DNA from: Panulirus ornatus
Taxonomy: Eukaryota; Arthropoda; Malacostraca; Decapoda; Palinuridae
Direction: 5' to 3'
Assembly: GCF_036320965.1 (NCBI RefSeq)
Contig: NC_092228.1
Span: 11,631,262 to 11,695,261, forward strand
DNA: 64,000 nucleotides
Part shown: piece by piece, positions 32,801-45,600 of the stretch
Layout of the letters: the number at the start of each line of letters is the position of its first letter
Position numbering within the stretch: the first letter of the stretch is position 1
Made by a program: the position numbers and the translations under genes
The notes under the pieces: generated by a model
The model's input: only the letters and a program-made list of their open reading frames with translations
Told to the model about the DNA's origin: nothing
Database searches by the model: none

Positions 32801-35800
32801 ACATGGCTTTTTACCTGGCACAATTTCACACATCCTATATTCATCATTTACATATTTTTACATATATGTACTTTCTTCATTTCATGCAATCATATATAAT
32901 CAATTATCTATGTACTTTCCAATCATTTACAGAAACAGAGCATTATTTACATGAATGAATTTTTTAAAATAAACTCATTTTCCTCAAAAATATAAATAAT
33001 ACTGCAAGACAAACTGTTAAACTGTTTCTTTTCTCGTAAAACTGACCACAATAGTTACTAAATTAATCTTACTTTCAGCTTTGATTATGCAATTACTTTG
33101 ATGATTTAGGAATGACTGTGATGTATACTATTTCCAGCTATGCTGTTATGTAAGTGGAGGCTCTTTTGCCATGGCCAGCCCCTTGATGGGAGTTCCTGGA
33201 GGCAACAGGCATCAGAGATAGATAGATGTTGAGTCACAGCTGGAGATTTTCAAATGCGGGTGCTACTGTACTTAGTGCAATAAAGAGGGAAAAAAAACTT
33301 TCTTTGAAAATTATGGGTGACTGTGACATGGTTCTATCCAATTGTGCTGTTAGCCTGCTAGTAACATCTAAGTATAAGACATGGAATCATACCACAGTTA
33401 GAATTCAAATGAGGAGGCATAGGTTTAAAGCCACGAATGTTGCTTGGAGCTTTGAACTACAGCTGATGACAAATGTGGCCCAGCAAAATGAAAGGATTAA
33501 AGCAAGATATCATAAACTGCCCATGAGAAAGACTCTCATAAGCAATGTGACTTGTTGGGTAGACCCAGGTGTCTGTCTTGGGTCAAGAGGGTGATGGTGA
33601 ATTTCTGTGGGAATGTGGACATTCTATTTTGAGCAACCCAATGCTCTAACTGTAAGACACAGTCCTGTACGTTTATTGTTGCCTGTGTAATGTTGGGAAG
33701 CTGTGGTTCTCAAGTTGCACTCCTCTGTCCCAGGTAGGAGTCTTTTCTTTCTGCCTCACCTACATGTAGATCTCTGGCATATGCTCTACAAACATACAAT
33801 CTCTCCTTGTCAAACATAACACTTGACAACACTTACTCAAACAACTCATTAATCATTGTTCTAGATTTTCTTGCAGTGAGTGCTATGTGCTGGTCCTGCC
33901 TTTTGGCAAGGTAGGAGCCTCTGAAAACACTGTACTACAGTTGCCCTCTGCAAGTGGCCTGTTAAGAATGAGGCACTAAAGGATATGAAGCATCACCAGA
34001 GTTCACCAGTTATGGAGACTTTTGCTGTGGCTATCTCCTTCAGGGAGTTACTGAATGGAACAGGCATCAGATATATAGACAGGTACAAATGTGAAGTTGA
34101 CCAAATATGAAAGGAAGTTCACACTGTAATTTGCAGGGGGTACAGGGAGGTCATGTATAAAGAAATTGAAGAGGACTGGAGAATGAATATCTCCTTGAGG
34201 GACTCCACTGGTAGATGGGAGTTTTCAGTGTTCTTTGTAGGTGACTCTTACTAGGCAGCCAGTTATGAAGTTGATCAACCAACAATAATATAATAAGTGA
34301 TTACAATTACAATAAGAATAATTATAGTTAGAATAAGAACCTTCCACTACTGCTTTAAATCTTAACATATCATACATTTCTTATTCACTCCGAAAGTAAA
34401 GCATTACCTGCAGATTCTGCAACTGTATGCTACTGGAACAGAACTTGATGAAGTCCGAGGATCAGGCTGCACAAGAGTCTGATATCTTTCCTCAAACAGT
34501 TTTCTGTTACCTACAAACAAAATAATATAATAAGATGTTTTACTCTACATCAGCGTAAATGTGCTTTATATCCGATAAAGGTAGACTGGTAGCTGGCATT
34601 TGTGTAAATCACCTACATCTTTTTCAGAAAATAGGTTTTGCTTCATTATTGATTTTGTCAAAAAAAAATTCATCCACAAAGCATTTTATTCTAAAAGTAT
34701 ATTCCATTATCTAATAAGACTAATCATAAAAAACATTTTCATGAGAAGCAATGGTAATAAAGAGCGAGTGAAAAGGAATTCAGATAGGATATTCAGTGGT
34801 GCATTTCCTCAACACAAGAAATTGCTTATAGAGTGAAATGAATGTCAGACAGATCTACTTTTGGTGGGAACCTGAAGCTTTCATCAATTAAAGCTGTGCA
34901 AGTTGTTTGAATAACTATACAAATAATGTCCCCCCTTCATTGGTCACCACTATTATAGCTTAAACATACAAGGTATCAGCCCATATCTGACCTTGACAAT
35001 TATGTACAAGATCACAGGGATCTGAATTTTTTGGTATTCAGTGGCACACCTTTGTATTATACTAAAGTGTTTGAAGGGTCATAAAGGTTTTTTCTTTCAT
35101 GCTTATTCACTGTTTCCTGCATTAGCAAGATAGTACCAGAATGTGGATCCATTTTATTTTGTAAATAATGTTCTGTGAGTTTTTACACAAGGAAACAAAT
35201 GAAAGAATGGCCCAACCAACCCACATACACATGTATATACATAAACGCCCACACATGCACATATACAAATACATCAATAATAAAAAAATAATTTGTTGGT
35301 ATAAATGACTGATAGTTGTTCCTACTGTAGTGGTTTAGGGGTGTCTAAGCATGATAATAATTCCAGCTGTGTTGTTAGGTTATTATGAATTCTGTGGTTA
35401 AAAAATGTGGAGTCATACACAAGCTGGGAATGAGCGCTCGAAGATCTAGCCATAAACATGGCATTCCACTGAGTATCATCTAATACTACAATGGTGGCTT
35501 GGTGCTGCGAAAGGGTTAAATGAGTGTTCTAGATTCTTCATCAGGCACTCATATATTTTCGTTTGTTGCCTTTTCATAAAATTTTCAGAAGTTAACTTTT
35601 AATGTGGTAAATATGTGTCTACTTTGCTGAGCAACTTTCACGTTTCAGACATTACTCATTAACTTCTTTTTGTTACTAAATATATCTCTATCTCTCTATA
35701 TTACAGTCCAATCCCTTTCAAGTCTTTCATGGTAGTCCATATGCTCAAGTCTACTTGAGACTGGTAGTCCATATGCTCAAGTCCACTTACTTTACTAGTA

Positions 35801-38800
35801 ATATTTTCAAATCTCTAATTTCTTTCGTTCACTTTATGTACTGGCAAACATACAACACACCAGTATACAGTATCACTTTTCAAGTGTACATTTAGCATTT
35901 TCACCTTTAGTTTTCTTTCTCTGTATACAAAGGTTCCAGATATCATAAACATCCTACATCTTCTTTACTGATATTTAACATTTCAAATGTGTCACTATAC
36001 AGAACACATTATTCAAAAAGCTTGAATTACAGAAAAACTAAAGATGTACAATACCCAAGAATCTATTGAGTAATTTTGATTTTATACTGGATCGCCGTTC
36101 CCGCATTAGTGAGGCAGCACCAGAACATCTGTTCATATTCATTCTCTTGCTGTCATGTAGTTCTTTGGAGAGTGCACAACATCTAAGCAAACCATGTGTA
36201 ATTTACATTTTTCCCTAGTTTGGATTATGTCCCTGGATAAGTAGTGTAGTGACATCAAAGATTACATCAAAATATAATGAAGACTCATTATTACCTTCAA
36301 TTAATGATGTAGCAGCAGTCTGGAGTTTATAAAGCAGATACTGCACATTATTTTCAACCAGGTTCCATCCCATCATCTGGTAGAGCAATAGCTGGGCTAA
36401 AAATCCAGAGTTCGGACCGACACACCGTCTTTTTGACTTGATCCTTAAAAAGAATCAAAATATCATACAAATTTTTCACAAAAAAATTGTCTCTATAAAA
36501 TCTTGTCTTATCAAATAGGTGTGCATTTCAGCAGCTTAACTTTAAAAAATGGGACTCATCATACAAAACTTTCATAGTGGGCACCAGGAATTTTTTTATG
36601 AGTACCAAGTTTTATGAGCTTTGCATAAACTACCTGCCTATATTCTGATATTTATATGGCAGTTCAATATAGCTCTGATTGCTATAAGTGCTTTGTTCAG
36701 TGACCACTCTCTGGAAGATATCATGAAGTGGAAACACCCAGGTTAATGTGTAAATATATATATATTTTTTTTTTAAACTATTCGCCATTTCCCGCGTTAG
36801 CGAGGTAGCGTCAAGAACAGAGGACTGGGCCTTTGTGGAATATCCTCACCTGGCCCCCCTCTGTTCCTTCTTTTGGAAAATTAAAAAAAAATGAGAGGGG
36901 AGGATTTCCAGCCTCCCAATCCCTCCCCTTTTAGTCGCCTTCTACGACACGCAGGGAATACATGGGAAGTATTCTTAATCCCCTATCCCCAGGGATAAAT
37001 ATATATATATAAATATATAAATATATATATACATATATATTTTCATACATATTCACCATTTCCTATGTTACCGAGGTAGCTTTAAGAACAGGGGACTGAG
37101 TCATAGAGGGAATATCTTCACTTGGCCCCCTTCTCTGTTCCTTTTTGGAAAATTAAAAAATGGGAGGGGAGGATTTCCAGTCCCCCCCACTCCCTCCTCT
37201 TTTAGTCGCCTTCTATGACACGCAGGGAATACATGGGAAGTATTCTTTCTCCTCTATCCCCATGGATAATGTATATATAAGCACTGAAGGGAGGGAACGA
37301 GAAGTGGGAGACCAAATTGCAGGTGGAAAGATGGTGAAAAAGATTTTGAGCAATTGGGGCCTGAACATACAGGAGGGTTAAAAGCGTGCAAGGAATAGAG
37401 TGAATTGGAATGATGTGGTATACCGGGAAACGTGCTGTCAATGGATTGAACCAGGGCATGTGAAGCATCTGGGATAAACCGGGGAAAGTTTTGTGGGGCC
37501 TGGATGTGGAAAGGGAGCTGTGGTTTCGGTGCATTACACATGACAGCTAGAGACTGAGTGCGAATGAATATGGCCTTCGTTGTCTTTTTCCTAGCGCTGC
37601 CTCTTGTGCATGCAGGGGGAGGGGGGTGCCATTTCATGTGCGGTGGGGTGGCGTTCGGAATGTATTTGTCTGTGTATGTATATGTAAGTATACATTGAAA
37701 TATATAAGTATGTATATGTGAGTGTGTGCGTGTTTATGTATATATGTGTGTATGTGGGTGGGTTGGGCCATTCTTTCATCTGTTTCCTTGTGCTACCTTG
37801 CTAATGCAAGAGACAGAGACAAATGAAATATAAATAAAACACTGAATATCATTATCTTAACAAATATTGCTTAATACTCAAAAACTTTCAAACTATTCTT
37901 AACCTACTATGAGTATCTCATCTTCCTTACCTTTGTAAGGCTTCATCAACTGATATTTTGTACTTCTTCATCAAAAAACATGTCACAAGGGTGGCACTTC
38001 TTGACACTCCAAAGTAGCTGAAACCATGAAAATGATTTATCGGACATTATTCACAATATGTGCAGGTTTTCTGTCCTAATAAGAAAGGATTACATTTTTG
38101 ATATCATAATTTCATCAACTTTCTTTATAAAAACATAAAGAGTACTTATATACATCTTATATGCCAACTCTAGTTATCAAACACGGCAGATCATGAAGAA
38201 ACCCCCTCTTAATATCCTTCTTCATATAATTTCTCTAATATTAGACCCTATTAAACACACTGCATACCCAGACTCTCCTTCCAACTTACATTTAATCATC
38301 TTCTGCACCTTTTTCCAAGAAACTCAATCTTTTCATATGGCTGTGAGATATGCATGTATACTTCTTAATTCTACAACTTTTCACTTTGAAAGATGATAAT
38401 GGCACATTAATGCCTTCAAAAGGTTATTAGACACATTGATTCTAATGTCTTTTACATGCTCTTCTGATGCATAATGTTGAGAAACAACTGTATAAAATAC
38501 AGTCTGATGCATCTGACTTGATCTTTATGGGTTAGATCAAATCTTTATGTTATGATCATGGCTTATTTCTAAATTGCACCTATCTTATAAGGGAAATAAC
38601 TCAGAAATATGGGTCTTGACCATTTAAATTCTTCAGGTTCTGGAGAGCATCTGCATAAAATATACAGTCTGATGCATCTGACCTAATGCTAATGAGTCAA
38701 ATCAAACTCATCTCATTAAATCATAGTGTTACTCCCAACAACAGATGGATGGACAGTGGAGAAATGGATGGTGATGGCAGACAATGCAATCACTACGTGT

Positions 38801-41800
38801 CTTCTGTGCTACACAAGTAACAGTGAAATCAATTAAGCACTCTCCATAGTTTCTTCTATGCATTTCTGAATCCTTTTCAGATGGTGATGACCCTTTTTTT
38901 TGATAGACTGGGGAATTTCAGAAGAACAAAAGAACAACTGCATTCACTTCTGGCATTAGGGATGTTTCATTCACTTTGGAGATACATGCAGACAGATAGA
39001 GAGGCATATCTTCAGCATTATATCATCCTGCCAGAAAGATCCTGGCAAGCTGTGGGATCCCCTCCTTTCTTGAGTTAAGAAACCAAAGAGATACCTAATT
39101 ATGCCATCATCTCCAGCTTATAATGAACTTATCTTTGGTACTTACCAATGAACAAGGACATTTCCTTTCCTCTGACCATCATCTATAAACCTTGCAGCTT
39201 CTTCAAAGTGGCTCAAAAGATCTTCATTTGCCATATCATCAACTGAAAAGTTCATTTCAGTAGTAATCATGAGTTGCTTGGATTATACTTTTCCAATAAA
39301 TTTCATTTCTTGAATCTCATATCATGATCAAAGCAGCACATGCATGAATTTTCAAAGGCACTTAAATTACTATTTACAATAAATGTCCCAGTTACAGTAT
39401 CAATTACTCGTTTAACAACTTCATGTATTTCAAGTCTACAGCTGCTGACTTCTGCAAATCATGAACTCAAAACCTAGTTGCTTGAATCTATTCAACCTCT
39501 GGTATTTATTTACCAGCAAGAAAGTATTTATCTTATTCAGGGGAGGATGGCCTTTGCACATAAAAATCATACAACTGCCTCACATAGAACTACGATGTAC
39601 ATCATGACTCTTCAATTAACTTATTCCCCTACTACTTTTGTATAATATTTGGATGACTCTTATGTTTTCCTCTGTTTAATTGTATCGTATACTGCCTCCA
39701 TCAATCTTAACTCTCCATTGCTCTTTGTGTACCCACTACAACCACTGCCATATAACAATAATCTTTTCAAAAAAAAAAATAATTTCTGCCTTATAACAGT
39801 AGTATCAGGAACAGATCATATAACTACTCTCTAACTGTCATCACTGGCATAAAGTTAAATATACAGACTAATCAGCAAACAGACTGCATTTTCCACACAA
39901 GAACAAAACTTCTCCCAAGCTAACCACAGTATCTGCAAAAGTCATCTTCAACATCATGGATCTTGCATTCATGAAAAAGACAATGATATGATTCATTGGT
40001 AAATACAAATGTTCATCATAACAGCAATATAGAATATTCATTGAAAACAAAGCAAACATGATTAATTGTGAATTAAGCAAAAGTGGTTTGGGTATGTCAA
40101 GATGTGTTACAATTATATTTGTTAATTCTACGAGGGAAGCTATGAGTAATTGCAGTCACTACATCTAATCTTTTTCTTTTGCATTCAAAAGTCCAGCAAA
40201 GTCTATATTAGTCAGATCAAAAGCATCAGCCTTTCAATTCTCAGAATGTAACACACAAACATAAAATTAGTGAATCCACCACTGACAAGAAAATGACACT
40301 AAAAGCCTTAAGAGCTGCACCTTTACTTACAGTTATGAAGCTTTACATATAACAATCCATAAGGTGAATCTATTCAAAGGCCATGGACCAAAACATTTTA
40401 TGGCAAATATGGGAAACATTTAAGTAAATAATGTCATAAATATAACCTCATTTCTTTTAGGTCATCGATCCCACCCTGTGTAAAAAAAATTCAAAGAATA
40501 TTTTCTTACCTTGAATATAGAGAAAAGCCATCCCAGGGAGTGAAGTAATGCTGACAGGCAGGGGTTTGGACTCCACAGTAAGAATGTGTGAAATATAGTT
40601 CTTCTCCAGAACTTTAGGTTCAACAGCTGCTGTGATGTTGCCTGTAGTAAATGAACAAACTTATCTAAGCATTCTATTAAAACTAGCTGATCAGTTGGCC
40701 TGTTACCCAGTGACCAATTCTAACTAAATAGCTCTTTCTTGCAACTCTAGTTGATCTTTTTTGATCACACTCACATTGCAACACTACTTTTAGGACAATC
40801 CTGAGCTCTAAATTATCCTTTAGTCAATTGTCTCTTGTTTCCAGAACTTCCAACTTTCTGTCTTTTCATAGACCCTAACCTCAATGTCCATCTTCATGTA
40901 CACTTTCTATTGTAACCTTCACTCTCCTGATATTTATATTTCTAGTGTAACAGCCAAATATAGACAAAGATTTATTTGGTAAGATGTTTGAGTATTGTTG
41001 TTGGGTTTTCCTAATAATGAAAGAGAGACTGCATATGTCATGCTAATCTGAATGTGCAAAAGGCATACACAGTACAGATATACATCAAATTAAGTATCAA
41101 TCATAAAACAGGAATTAAAGGAAAATCAATACAATGCGTACATCTCAACAAAGTTCTATGAATCATCATTTACTGCCCTCAGTAGCTTCATCCATCCCAC
41201 CAACTCATGATACATCTTTCTTTCTACAACCTTCTGAATTGATGTTCGTCTTACATGCAATACATCTACAGTAAGGAATTTAAGTTCAAACTGGGGGCAA
41301 CTACTTATTTTACCAATTACTACCAGTCCATGTGCATTTGTAAATATGATACATTCCAGGACATTTGTCACAACTCCAGTCAGTCATTAAGTTGAACCAT
41401 TAAAACCCATGTCAAATGGATTTCTCTCTCACTTTTCTTCTGGTTTGTTTCATGAAACAAACACCACCTTAAACTAAACATTTTTGGCAAGTATATTAGC
41501 CTGCTTGTGCATCCCCATATCAAAGGTAATCCTCAGCGGTTGTTCTTTCATGTTTTGCCTCTATGTACTGATTTTTCACACCTCTTTTACTTCTAGGTTT
41601 ACGAATGGTAATTCCATTGCATCAAGTAGCTCTCTGGAATGCTCCTTCCCTCAGCTTCCCTTTTCTCTTTGTTCAAAATATGGTCTTCCAGCTCAAACAG
41701 ATAAGAGTGAGTGGTAACCTGAGCATTAAGAGATTGATGATGCAAACAGTGAACAGTCCTTTGAAAGATGTAGGGATAGTGCAAATAGAGATGCAACATG

Positions 41801-42577
41801 AAATTAAGCAAGAAACTTGTACAAAATATGTAAAAAACAAATTTTCCAGAACAAAAGTGGCGGATAAATAGAATATAATGACCAAGGACAAAATTGATGC
41901 AGAATACATAAATAAATCTAGGAAGTTGTAAGATAGCAGAGAAAGTTCAAGAGGTGGGGCCATATAAAACTCCCTCCCAATACAGTACAAATATATAATT
42001 ACAAATAGGTAATCATTTACATCTATTAGCTTCACTCTGCATAGTCTGTTTCAGTAGAGGAGCAGCCTATCAGTCACTGATCTCCTTTAGTCATAATGAG
42101 GACTCCACCTCAAGTTTCATTATATATGGTATTTAGAATCTGCATTTTTATCACAATACAGAGATCCTAAACAATTTATGCCCTATTAAATCCTATCCAA
42201 TGCGCCGTTCCTTTTCCCATGTCTTCTATCTCTGATTTATCAAATTCCCCTATCTATATCTTTGTTCATTATGTTACTCTGCAAGATCATAAATTCCCAA
42301 ATTTTGTCGTCTACCTTTTTTTCTGTTTCTGCCCCGCGGTTTCCTTCATTATGCATGTGTAAGACTGCATGTCCAAGAATGTGTATGGTGTGGAAATTAC
42401 TGTCAGAAATCATAATCAAAGTTTCATATTACATACTAAGTTAAACTGTGTGTATAGTGAATTATGTATAAATTCTTTTCACTGATTGAATACAAGCACA
42501 AATGACATACCTAAGTAAAGACCCTCCTCTATCTTGTTTAAATCAGCAATGTCAGGCAGTTCATCCTCAAAGTCCAT
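29829..42577 (-). CDS. DUSP12: Dual-specificity phosphatase 12 (YVH1 type)
   Basis: DUSP12/Yvh1 pairs a dual-specificity phosphatase domain with a C-terminal zinc-binding domain; in yeast it acts in 60S ribosome maturation. Minus-strand coding exons: 42511-42577, 40510-40641, 39146-39242, 37931-38017, 36295-36443, 34408-34510, 31497-31735, 29829-29905; all phases match, 951 nt, 316 aa (human 340). Start MDFEDELPDIADLNK; IEEGLYLGNITAA is the family's entry motif; the general-acid region is VDDMANEDLL; the catalytic loop HCYFGVSRSA satisfies HC-x5-R. GPNSGFLAQLLLYQMMGW follows. The zinc domain carries YSCRICR, KLFCPKCQAKVGTYNWC and CRCPCEAKITPAFYF. A non-coding stretch precedes the ATG to an acceptor at 42608, so at least one 5'UTR exon exists upstream, not resolved. 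Introns carry SINE-A, LINE-A and repeat B copies. The loop has YF where HA is common. Confidence 0.95.
30065..30306 (-). mobile_element. SINE-A copy in the last DUSP12 intron, with 12 bp target-site duplication
   Basis: Full-length SINE-A flanked by TGTATGTGTTTT at 30053-30064 and 30307-30318. The tail is at the low-coordinate side. Confidence 0.92.
31207..31290 (+). repeat. Repeat B fragment
   Basis: TCTGTCTATCTATCTACC, then CTTTGATGCCCATTCCCTTT and GGGAACTCCCTCAACTCT, matching the 59455-59520 part of the repeat B copy at 59330. Confidence 0.7.
33155..33226 (-). repeat. Repeat B fragment
   Basis: Reverse of the GATGCCTGTT...GGAACTCC...GGCCATGGCAAAAG block, ending in GATA repeats. Confidence 0.7.
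33763..34090 (-). repeat. Repeat B, long copy
   Basis: Matches 59455-59880 in reverse over about 330 bp with one large gap. Shared phrases include GCCAAAAGGCAG, CACTCACTGCA, GTTGTCAAGTGTTA and TTCAGAGGCTCC. Family unclassified, no ORF. Confidence 0.8.
35100..35272 (-). mobile_element. Old LINE-A/SINE-A tail relic
   Basis: CACTGTTTCCTGCATTAGCA, then AAGGAAACAAATGAAAGAAT and GGCCCAACCAACCCACATAC in LINE-A 3'UTR order, with an unrelated insertion between them. Confidence 0.7.
35731..35790 (+). repeat. Two-copy direct repeat, period 32 bp
   Basis: GGTAGTCCATATGCTCAAGT occurs at 35731 and 35763. Confidence 0.9.
36085..36140 (-). mobile_element. SINE-A tail scrap
   Basis: CGCCGTTCCCGCATTAGTGA followed by GGCAGCACCAGAACA, a diverged SINE-A tail. 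Confidence 0.55.
36766..36995 (-). mobile_element. SINE-A copy in DUSP12 intron
   Basis: Full-length SINE-A with tail at the low side. It is flanked by a 15 bp low-complexity repeat TAAATATATATATAT (36751-36765 and 36996-37010), a likely target-site duplication within TA-rich DNA. Confidence 0.88.
37046..37268 (-). mobile_element. Second SINE-A copy in the same DUSP12 intron
   Basis: CATATTCACCATTTCCTATG through to CTATCCCCATGGATAATG, more diverged than its neighbour. It ends next to a TATATA stretch. Confidence 0.88.
37278..37838 (+). mobile_element. LINE-A fragment in DUSP12 intron
   Basis: The C-terminal coding end (GGGAGACCAAATTGCAGGTG) plus the complete 3'UTR ending TTGCTAATGCAAGAGACAGA and an AT-rich tail. 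The plus orientation is antisense to DUSP12. Confidence 0.85.
38488..38690 (+). repeat. Direct repeat pair in DUSP12 intron
   Basis: ACAGTCTGATGCATCTGAC occurs near 38501 and 38666, each preceded by TAAAAT and followed by a similar TTGATC/CTAATG stretch. Confidence 0.75.
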
Positions 42578-42608
42578 TATTTTGGTATAACAGTAGTTAA
42601 ATCCAGAA
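42578..42608 (-). other. DUSP12: DUSP12 5'UTR segment of the first coding exon
   Basis: 31 bp between the acceptor (CTGTATTTTCAG) and the ATG. It shows that transcription starts further right, before 42609. Confidence 0.7.
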
Positions 42609-45600
42609 CTGAAAATACAGAAGAAACAAGTCAAACATATTCTTTGATAAATCCAAAAGCTGAACTCTTATTTTTTCTGTTTCTGTTCCGTGATGTTCCC
42701 CCTGAACCCCCTGAAAATGGTGTGGTTGCCCATTAAAAAAATACAGTAACTCATGAGAATCTACAAGCTGAAGTAAATGAACAGAAACACACACAAACCT
42801 TACAGAAACTAATAATTTTAACATTCTATTAAAGGTCAACTTTTCAACAATATTCCAAATACATTAAGGGACAAATGGGTGGAAATAATATTTGGTATAT
42901 CAGCTGCTACCTTAGCAGTACCAGTTCCCTAATACCTCAAGTGCTTTTAAACAAATTTACTTGTAGCAGAAAAACATTAAGCAAACATTGCCTGTATCAA
43001 AAATAATTCTTTGAATAAAAAAAAAACTGACACCTTGTTCCTACTGCAACGTGGACTGCATGCAAGTATATGATAATATCACTTGTATATTAGTATTAAA
43101 ACATTGCAAATATTTAAAAGTATTCTAAGTTCCTTTCTCAACTTTACCAAGAGGGTTTCATAGGTTCTATTTATTTATTTTCTTTATATGACCCTATATT
43201 TCATGTCATCTTCAAAACCCTGCCTACTTCAAAATAATTTCTTGTTAGTGTATAAGAGAAAGTACTCCAAATCATAATGCAACTGTTATGGCATTTTATC
43301 AACTGTAAACACCTATGTCATACCTTTATTGACATATACACAGTTAATAATACAGCTCTCTATGAATAAACAGGTAAAAGTGGAATATAAGGCTGTCCCA
43401 TTATGCAAAGTGATCTAACTTCATGAATAGTGGAAACTTAAAAGACATTATATTTAAAACAGCAAAATAATTTGCATCTATTCTTTCCAAACTTACAGCA
43501 TCATATGTCCCCTAAGGCACTGAAAATGAGAAAATAATGAAATAATGATGAACAAGTGAATCCTTTTTATTCATTATCTATAATACCCCGAAACCAATTT
43601 CCATGAAAAGAGTCCTGGCGATACCCCATGCCCTTTCTAATTGCTCTTGCAGTCCAAGGCTGCGCTACTTCCAGTAACAGGGAAATGAGGGCTCCTATGA
43701 AATGAGTTCTTTGTCGAGACTACTCCCAGTGACAAAGCCTCAGAAATATGCCTTTTTACTCGCGAAGCCCGATAACACATCATTTGTGAAAGAAATCAAA
43801 AGAACTTATGAAAATCTTACCTAACTTCCCCTAAAGCCAACACTTATGTCGGCTATTAATGTAATTTTCTTAATAATTATGGTCTCATCTTTCCAGACAT
43901 GATGTAGGCATGTTGAATCGTATCTGCGTAATTAAAATTGTTTTCATCACCCTTATCAGAAAGTTTATGAAATTAGTACCTTTTTGTACTTCTATTCTTC
44001 CTAATTAGTAATCTATGGGGTAAATTGATGATGTTAACAATCATTGTAGCCATTCACGTACACACATTCCAACTTCAGGTCTATGCGAAAACCATACCTA
44101 AACAAAACAAAAATTCATGTCTTGTATTTGACTGTAAATTGCCAAATGGCTATCTGTTGCTATTCTGAAATGCAGAGAAGGTATCCCCACAGCCTGCCTA
44201 CCTCAGTGTGTGACCCAGAGATGGATGATAACTCAGAAATATTCATCAAAGCAGTTTAAAATGTTGGTTTTCTAAGATTGTTCTGTCTATGGCACGCCGC
44301 TGGCGTGTTTACGCCAGTGTATTGAAGACGACGATATCACCATTAACCGTTGCTATTTTATAATGGTGACCGTAATCACTTACTTCCTTCTACTGTGTTG
44401 TAACTTTTTTTTTTTTAACTACAATACTTAACACAGACATAAGGGTATATGAAGCGTTGGACTATCTCTAACCCGTGAGGTGTGAAAGGTTTTGCAGCTA
44501 GAAGTACACAATATTTCAAGACCGACCTTTACCAGAGTTGTGAAGCTTTTCCTTACCTCAAGTCTTCCTCTTCAGTAAAGCTGGAATATTCCACGATATT
44601 TTCCTTATAATTATGGTTGATATCGGCTCATATGTTGATGATGCAATGATAGAGTCACTGACTAACTCCTCGAGACAAATAACTCATGCACGAACTTTAC
44701 CTGGAAACAACAAATTTACAATCGATATAATCAACATGGTACTTAAACCAGTATTAAAGTAACTGGTTTATTATAATTTGAATTGCCCTCTGGATTTCAT
44801 TTGGGAGGTTCTTGTTAAATATTAGAGCCAGTAAAGAGGAATTGTTTCTTCTCGTTTAATTTCCTCTAGTGTTGCAAAAACATCCTGTTATTCACATGAA
44901 CAACATACACCTGCAGTTTCAATAATTCTGATAAAAGTAGAATCGAATCAATATGTTTTTCTTCTGGTTTTATGCACATATACTAAAACTAGTTTTTTTT
45001 TTGCGTGTATATTTCATTATGATTTTACTGTGTGGCCGTCAGCAACCATGAGTGGGCTGTTTTGATAACTGTATCTTTCCCTACACCTCCAAACTTTACA
45101 ACTCTCTGACCTCTAATGTCTTTCCTAATAACTATAACATGACACTTTTTCAGGCAGGTGTTTCACTTCATCCAAAATTCAAAATTACTTTTCCTTGCTT
45201 CTTTTATTCTTTTAATTAACCTCTTTATATTGCAATCAAGGCCCGGTCTTAATGAGGACATTCTTACATGACTGGAGCCTTCAACTTTAAAAAAATAGAA
45301 AAAAAAAATCTGTGGCTTATAGTGATCTAACTGTTTATTAGCTAGATGGAATAATTATGAAAGGCGTGGCTCAGTGGGAGTGTAGATATTTTGCATCTAT
45401 ACTTTTTTTTTTGGCTCAGTGGGAGTGTAGATATTTTGCACCTATACTTTTTTTTTCTAATTGAGTGTTTTGTGATCTCTGAATCATCAGTCAAACTTAC
45501 TAACACCACAAAATTGCTCACCTCTGGAAATTGTAAAAAAAAAAAAAATTATCATATCCAGGGATAACTATAATATCTTGCCATCACATTTCCTCATCAC

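Larger units (their letters stand above)
31736..34407. other. DUSP12 intron, mostly unrecognised
   Basis: AT-rich intron with a (TCTA)n tract near 32260-32285 and two repeat B pieces. A 122-codon plus-strand ORF at 33226-33594 has no recognisable domain or splice support, so I treat it as non-coding. Confidence 0.6.

Noticed and set aside
33226..33594. 122-codon plus-strand ORF in a DUSP12 intron
   Set aside because: No recognisable family, no splice sites or promoter, and it lies beside repeat B. Chance ORF most likely.
44613..44762. 49-codon plus-strand ORF (MVDIGSYVDDAMIESLTNSS start)
   Set aside because: Short, no family match, no clear splice donor. It lies where DUSP12 5' exons on the other strand are expected.
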